The notes under the pieces: generated by a model
Databases searched by the model: none
What the model was told of the DNA's origin: nothing
The model's input: only the letters and a program-made list of their open reading frames with translations
Part shown: piece by piece, positions 42,420-44,666 of the stretch
Layout: each line of letters opens with the position of its first letter
How positions within the stretch are numbered: the stretch's first letter is position 1
Position numbers and translations under genes: made by a program
Assembly: GCF_003254465.1 (NCBI RefSeq)
Contig: NZ_QDFI01000033.1
Coordinates: 1 to 44,666, forward strand
Length of the DNA: 44,666 nt
Source of the DNA: Meridianimarinicoccus zhengii
GTDB taxonomy: Bacteria; Pseudomonadota; Alphaproteobacteria; Rhodobacterales; Rhodobacteraceae
Direction of reading: 5' to 3'

Positions 42420-42588
42420 GCCATTAGCGGAAGGCGGCGGCTCGGATGCGTAGCGGCCGCCACCCAGAAACATGCAAAATGCGTCGCAGGCCGTTGACTG
42501 GACATGGTTTTTCGCAGCCATGCACGCGGGACCGCCCCCTCGGACCACCGCGGCGATGATTGAGCATCATGCCGCAAACAGTTGAAAT

Positions 42589-43563
42589 CTAACCTATCCC
42601 GATCAGGATACCAGCCGCGAGCACGAGGCTCCCGCCCAGCACCACCTGCAACGCGGCGCGCAGGAACGGCGTATCCATGTAGACTTTCTGGATCCAGGCG
42701 ATCGCCCAAAGTTCCACGAACACGACGATCACCGCGATCACCGTGGCCACCCAGAAAGCCGGAATCAAATACGGCAACGCGTGGCCGAGCCCACCGACCG
42801 TGGTCATCACGCCCGACGACAGCCCGCGTTTCCACGCGGCCCCGCGCCCCGACAACTCCCCGTCATCGGACGCAGCCTCGGTGAAACCCATCGAGATCCC
42901 GGCACCCACAGACGCGGCCAGCCCCACCTGGAACGTGGTCCACGTGTCTTGCGTGGCGAAGGCCGTGGCGAAGATCGGCGCCAGCGTCGACACGGACCCG
43001 TCCATCAGCCCGGCCAGTCCCGGCTGCACCCAGGTCAGCACGAATTGCCGCTTCGCGCGGGCGTCTTCGTCCGCGCGCGCATCTTCGGTCAGGTGCGTTT
43101 CGGTCAGGTCGCGGGCGCGAGTCTCGTGACCCGCCTCGGCGGCAGCAAGATCGTTGAGCAGTGCGCGGGTATCGGCATCGGATGCGCGCTGTGCCGCCTT
43201 GATGTAGAAGGTGTGCGCGTCTCGCTCCATCTGTCCGGCAAGTCCGCGGATGTCGTCCAGCGACAGGGCCTCGGCCAGCCAGACGGGCTTGCGGCTGTAA
43301 TACTCGGCCACATGCTCGCGTCGGATCAGTGGAATCACGTCGCCAAAGCGCGTCTTGTGAAGCGCGATCAGCCGCTGGGCGTGGCCCTCTTCCTCGCGGG
43401 CCATGCCGTCGAAGACCGCGGCACTGGCGGGAAAGTCGTCCCGCAGGTGCCCCGCGAACCCGCGATATATCCGGCTGTCGTCTTCCTCTGACGATATGGC
43501 AAGGGCGAGAACCTCCTGCTCGGACAAGTCGGCGAAGCGGCGGCGAGTGGAGAACGGGCGCAT
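42589..43563 (-). CDS. mbfA: Membrane-bound ferritin MbfA (ferritin-like domain fused to VIT1/CCC1 transporter)
   Basis: A 324-residue iron exporter. The N-terminal ferritin/rubrerythrin-like domain has two E...ExxH sets: Glu26/27 with Glu58-His61 (EEGH), and Glu113 with Glu143-His146 (EAGH). These form a di-iron site. The C-terminal half (about 170-324) is the VIT1 membrane domain with QPGLAGLMDGSVSTLAPIFATAFAT, VGAGISMGFTEAASDDGELSGRG and four to five helices. Family members in Bradyrhizobium and Agrobacterium export iron and protect against iron plus peroxide. An ICE box 22 bases upstream indicates repression by Irr under iron limitation. Confidence 0.92.
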   Translation of the reverse strand: MRPFSTRRRFADLSEQEVLALAISSEEDDSRIYRGFAGHLRDDFPASAAVFDGMAREEEGHAQRLIALHKTRFGDVIPLIRREHVAEYYSRKPVWLAEALSLDDIRGLAGQMERDAHTFYIKAAQRASDADTRALLNDLAAAEAGHETRARDLTETHLTEDARADEDARAKRQFVLTWVQPGLAGLMDGSVSTLAPIFATAFATQDTWTTFQVGLAASVGAGISMGFTEAASDDGELSGRGAAWKRGLSSGVMTTVGGLGHALPYLIPAFWVATVIAVIVVFVELWAIAWIQKVYMDTPFLRAALQVVLGGSLVLAAGILIGIG

Positions 43564-43584
43564 GTGGGACCTCGGCCTTGATAG

Positions 43585-43601
43585 TTTGGAACGATTCTAA
43601 A
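43585..43601. promoter_or_regulatory. ICE box (Irr operator) upstream of mbfA
   Basis: Read on the mbfA strand the site is TTTAGAATCGTTCCAAA. It matches the alphaproteobacterial iron control element TTTAGAA-N3-TTCTAAA with one transition. Flanking G and C extend the symmetry to 19 bases. It lies 22-38 bases before the mbfA ATG, a position suited to repression by Irr. Confidence 0.85.
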
Positions 43602-43671
43602 CATTCAAAGGACGCGATGCAAGCGTCGCTGCGTGCCGGCCCCCCGCGCCAGCGGCCGCATCTCGAAACGC

Positions 43672-43700
43672 TTGAAATCGCGGCGCGCGCACCGTATATC
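43672..43700 (+). promoter_or_regulatory. Promoter of ssrA
   Basis: TTGAAA (43672-43677), a 17-base spacer, TATATC (43695-43700). Strong hexamers with ideal spacing put the transcript start near 43707, just before the tmRNA acceptor piece. Confidence 0.65.
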
Positions 43701-43707
43701 TGCTTTG

Positions 43708-44020
43708 TCTTCAGGGACTATGGCGATAAACGCGCTCGTAATAAGCGGCTCGGACCCGGGGGCGGTACCCGGCGGCTCCACCAAAACTTCGTCATTTGCG
43801 GAGAATGGGGCCGAAACAGGATCGACGGACGTCTAAAGGGGTTGCTTTCGCTCGGTGAGGTACCACCGTTATCGGTCCGAAAAGTACAATTGCAAATGAC
43901 AATCGTGCTCCGGTTGCAGTTGCTGCGTAAGCAGTAGCGAGACCGAAACCTAAGCCCTTGCGCCTAGCAGCGTGAGGCGGGGTCCGCAGGCACCTGGCAA
44001 CAGAAGCCTGCACTTTTCTT
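43708..44020 (+). ncRNA. ssrA: Two-piece (circularly permuted) tmRNA, alphaproteobacterial type
   Basis: tmRNA rescues stalled ribosomes and tags the nascent protein for proteolysis. The acceptor piece comes first and ends with the T-arm CCGGG-GGCGGTA-CCCGG (43756-43772), acceptor strand CGGCTCC, then ACCA at 43783. An excised loop follows (about 43784-43806). The coding piece starts GGGGCCG at 43807, pairing with the acceptor strand (one G-U), and has GAAACAGGATCGACGG as expected. The tag frame at 43892-43930 reads ANDNRAPVAVAA then TAA. The conserved CTGGCAACAGAAGCC near the 3' end lies inside a stem GCAGGC / GCCTGC (43986-44011). The outer ends are approximate. Confidence 0.93.
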
Positions 44021-44292
44021 AGGGCACCTCAAAGCATTGTTTTACCATCGTTTTTGTTTCCATTTTTGGCGGCTTTGTGATCTCGTCCCCCGTTGCGTAC
44101 CTGAACCTGCCGAAGAACCGCCTGCCCGCTCGCCTTTCGGTCCGCGTGCCTGCGGAAGTGTTCGACCATTTCCATGGAGATGCCGAGCATATCGGTATCT
44201 GCAAACCACTGTATCTTGCGCGGCGCAGCCGGATGGCCGCATTGGCCCGCAGACCGTGCGAGACCGCGCCAAGAAGAATCGGTGCTGTTGGC
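44021..44292. other. Spacer between ssrA and IS debris
   Basis: The first 60 bases are T-rich (runs such as GTTTTTG) and lower in GC than the rest of the window, suggesting foreign DNA. Short open frames cross it on both strands, but none has a credible ribosome site or a recognisable product. The area directly behind ssrA is a usual integration hotspot. Confidence 0.4.
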
Positions 44293-44344
44293 TTCCACTG
44301 AGATTTGACCCGGATAGCGCGTAATTTCCACTGAGATTTGACCC
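44293..44344 (+). repeat. Two perfect 19-bp direct repeats (IS21-type end)
   Basis: TTCCACTGAGATTTGACCC occurs at 44293-44311 and again at 44326-44344, 33 bases apart start to start. IS21-family elements carry such multiple repeats at their ends as transposase-binding sites, and sequences close to CACTGAGA...TGACCC are common at the left end of these elements. A truncated istA start follows 50 bases later, supporting the reading. Confidence 0.7.
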
Positions 44345-44394
44345 ATGTGACCCTTCCCCAAGCGAAGAGCGAGGGGGTGAAAGGAGTGATAGAC

Positions 44395-44478
44395 ATGGGA
44401 CTACTGAACGTTACCCGGAAGCTACTCCTGCGTCAGGGTTTGCCGATCCGGGAGATCGAGCGGGTAGTGCCCCGGTAG
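44395..44478 (+). pseudogene. Truncated IS21-family transposase IstA (first about 23 codons)
   Basis: ATG 44395 follows AAAGGAG and reads MGLLNVTRKLLLRQGLPIR then EIER. This is the start of the N-terminal helix-turn-helix of IstA proteins (typical form MGLLSVIRRxxFRxxxSIREIxRxTGLSRNTIRK). The frame then departs from the family after EIER and stops at TAG 44478. The rest of istA and istB are absent, so only the left end of an IS21-type element remains, cut by another sequence near 44464-44480. Confidence 0.6.
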
Positions 44479-44608
44479 CGTCCGAGCACGTGGTGTAATT
44501 TCGGCACCGTCGACGGTGTGATCCCTGGTGGCCATCGAGGTGCATGGTCGAGGTGGAGTTTGGCGACTTCAACCACGGACCACACGGAGACCCCGATGAC
44601 CAAGACTA
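44479..44608 (+). mobile_element. Fragment of an unidentified insertion sequence, interrupted at 44607
   Basis: This stretch begins right after the IstA fragment and ends with a ribosome site (GGAGACCCC) and an ATG at 44596 reading MTKT. The MTKT frame is broken off at the TA where the next element begins. The layout (short non-coding leader, then a transposase-like start) resembles the left end of an IS256-type element, but the family call is a guess. It would be the middle layer of a nested insertion. Confidence 0.35.
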
Positions 44609-44666
44609 GAGCGTGTCGCGTTTAATCGGTTCCGTATCCGGCGGCCTTGAAGAAGTTGTTGCACTC
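44609..44666 (-). mobile_element. IS630-type element, right-hand end (continues beyond window)
   Basis: The element end appears to be GAGCGTGTCGCGTTT from 44609, directly after a TA dinucleotide (44607-44608), the target used by IS630 elements. A transposase tail on the minus strand ends inside it. Only the last 58 bases are visible, so the other end and the TA duplication cannot be checked. Confidence 0.5.
44622..44666 (-). CDS. IS630-family transposase, C-terminal 14 residues (cut by window edge)
   Basis: Reading in from the edge, the minus strand gives ECNNFFKAAGYGTD followed by TAA (stop complement at 44622-44624). The pattern ECxNYFxxAGY is the typical ending of IS630-family DDE transposases. 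The catalytic region is outside the window. Too short for a firm call, but the TA target and element end beside it agree. Confidence 0.55.
   Translation of the reverse strand, partial: ECNNFFKAAGYGTD

Noticed and set aside
43986-44011. GCAGGC / GCCTGC hairpin as the ssrA terminator
   Set aside because: It encloses the conserved CTGGCAACAGAAGCC segment and so is a structural part of tmRNA, although the T-rich bases after it may help termination.
1-44666. CRISPR array, toxin-antitoxin or phage-defence system
   Set aside because: No regularly spaced repeats and no defence-type protein motifs were seen; the only direct repeats are the two 19-bp IS21-type copies at 44293-44344.

Overview
This window looks like chromosome from a marine or soil Rhodobacteraceae (Roseobacter-type alphaproteobacterium). 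The evidence is very high GC coding bias, an assimilatory sulfate operon in the order cysG-DUF2849-cysI-cysH-DUF934-fpr, an AcuI acryloyl-CoA reductase, two TRAP transporter clusters, an Irr-type iron box before a membrane ferritin, and a permuted two-piece alphaproteobacterial tmRNA with tag ANDNRAPVAVAA. I ran no database search; names rest on motifs and remembered family features.

Left part (1-14.7 kb), mostly housekeeping. It holds the N-terminal part of a LysM-type envelope protein, rarD, a cytochrome P450, and an Lrp/AsnC regulator divergent from the sulfate-assimilation operon. Next come a ferredoxin reductase and infC, which appears to start at a non-canonical ATA codon. On the minus strand follow purM-purN, rnd and the urease accessory genes ureE-ureF-ureG, with no urease structural genes in the window. 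A CAT-anticodon tRNA lies divergent to purM and is followed by two decayed phage-like genes.

Centre (15.6-32.7 kb), a long accessory catabolic block. Unit A, on the minus strand, is aldehyde dehydrogenase, TRAP DctP-DctQ-DctM, zinc alcohol dehydrogenase, type III CoA-transferase, CitE-like lyase and a LysR regulator. Read together it suggests uptake of a carboxylate, stepwise alcohol to aldehyde to acid oxidation, CoA activation and carbon-carbon cleavage. Unit B, also on the minus strand, is GntR, cupin, NIPSNAP, 3-hydroxyacyl-CoA-type dehydrogenase, TRAP DctQ-DctM-DctP, alpha/beta hydrolase and SDR, with a divergent aspartate-dehydrogenase-like gene. Neither substrate can be read from sequence. 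Both units have a candidate operator (a CATAG-N7-CTATG box and a CAAGT-N4-ACTTG palindrome).

Right part (32.8-44.7 kb). A minus-strand unit of a trgB-like NUDIX protein, cysK and a large MscS-type channel is followed by cyclopropane-fatty-acid synthase, photolyase and acuI. Then come an orphan polyamine-type solute-binding protein, the iron exporter mbfA with a near-perfect Irr (ICE) box, and ssrA. The window ends in insertion-sequence debris beyond ssrA: IS21-type repeats with a truncated istA, an unassigned element end, and an IS630-type transposase tail that runs off the edge.
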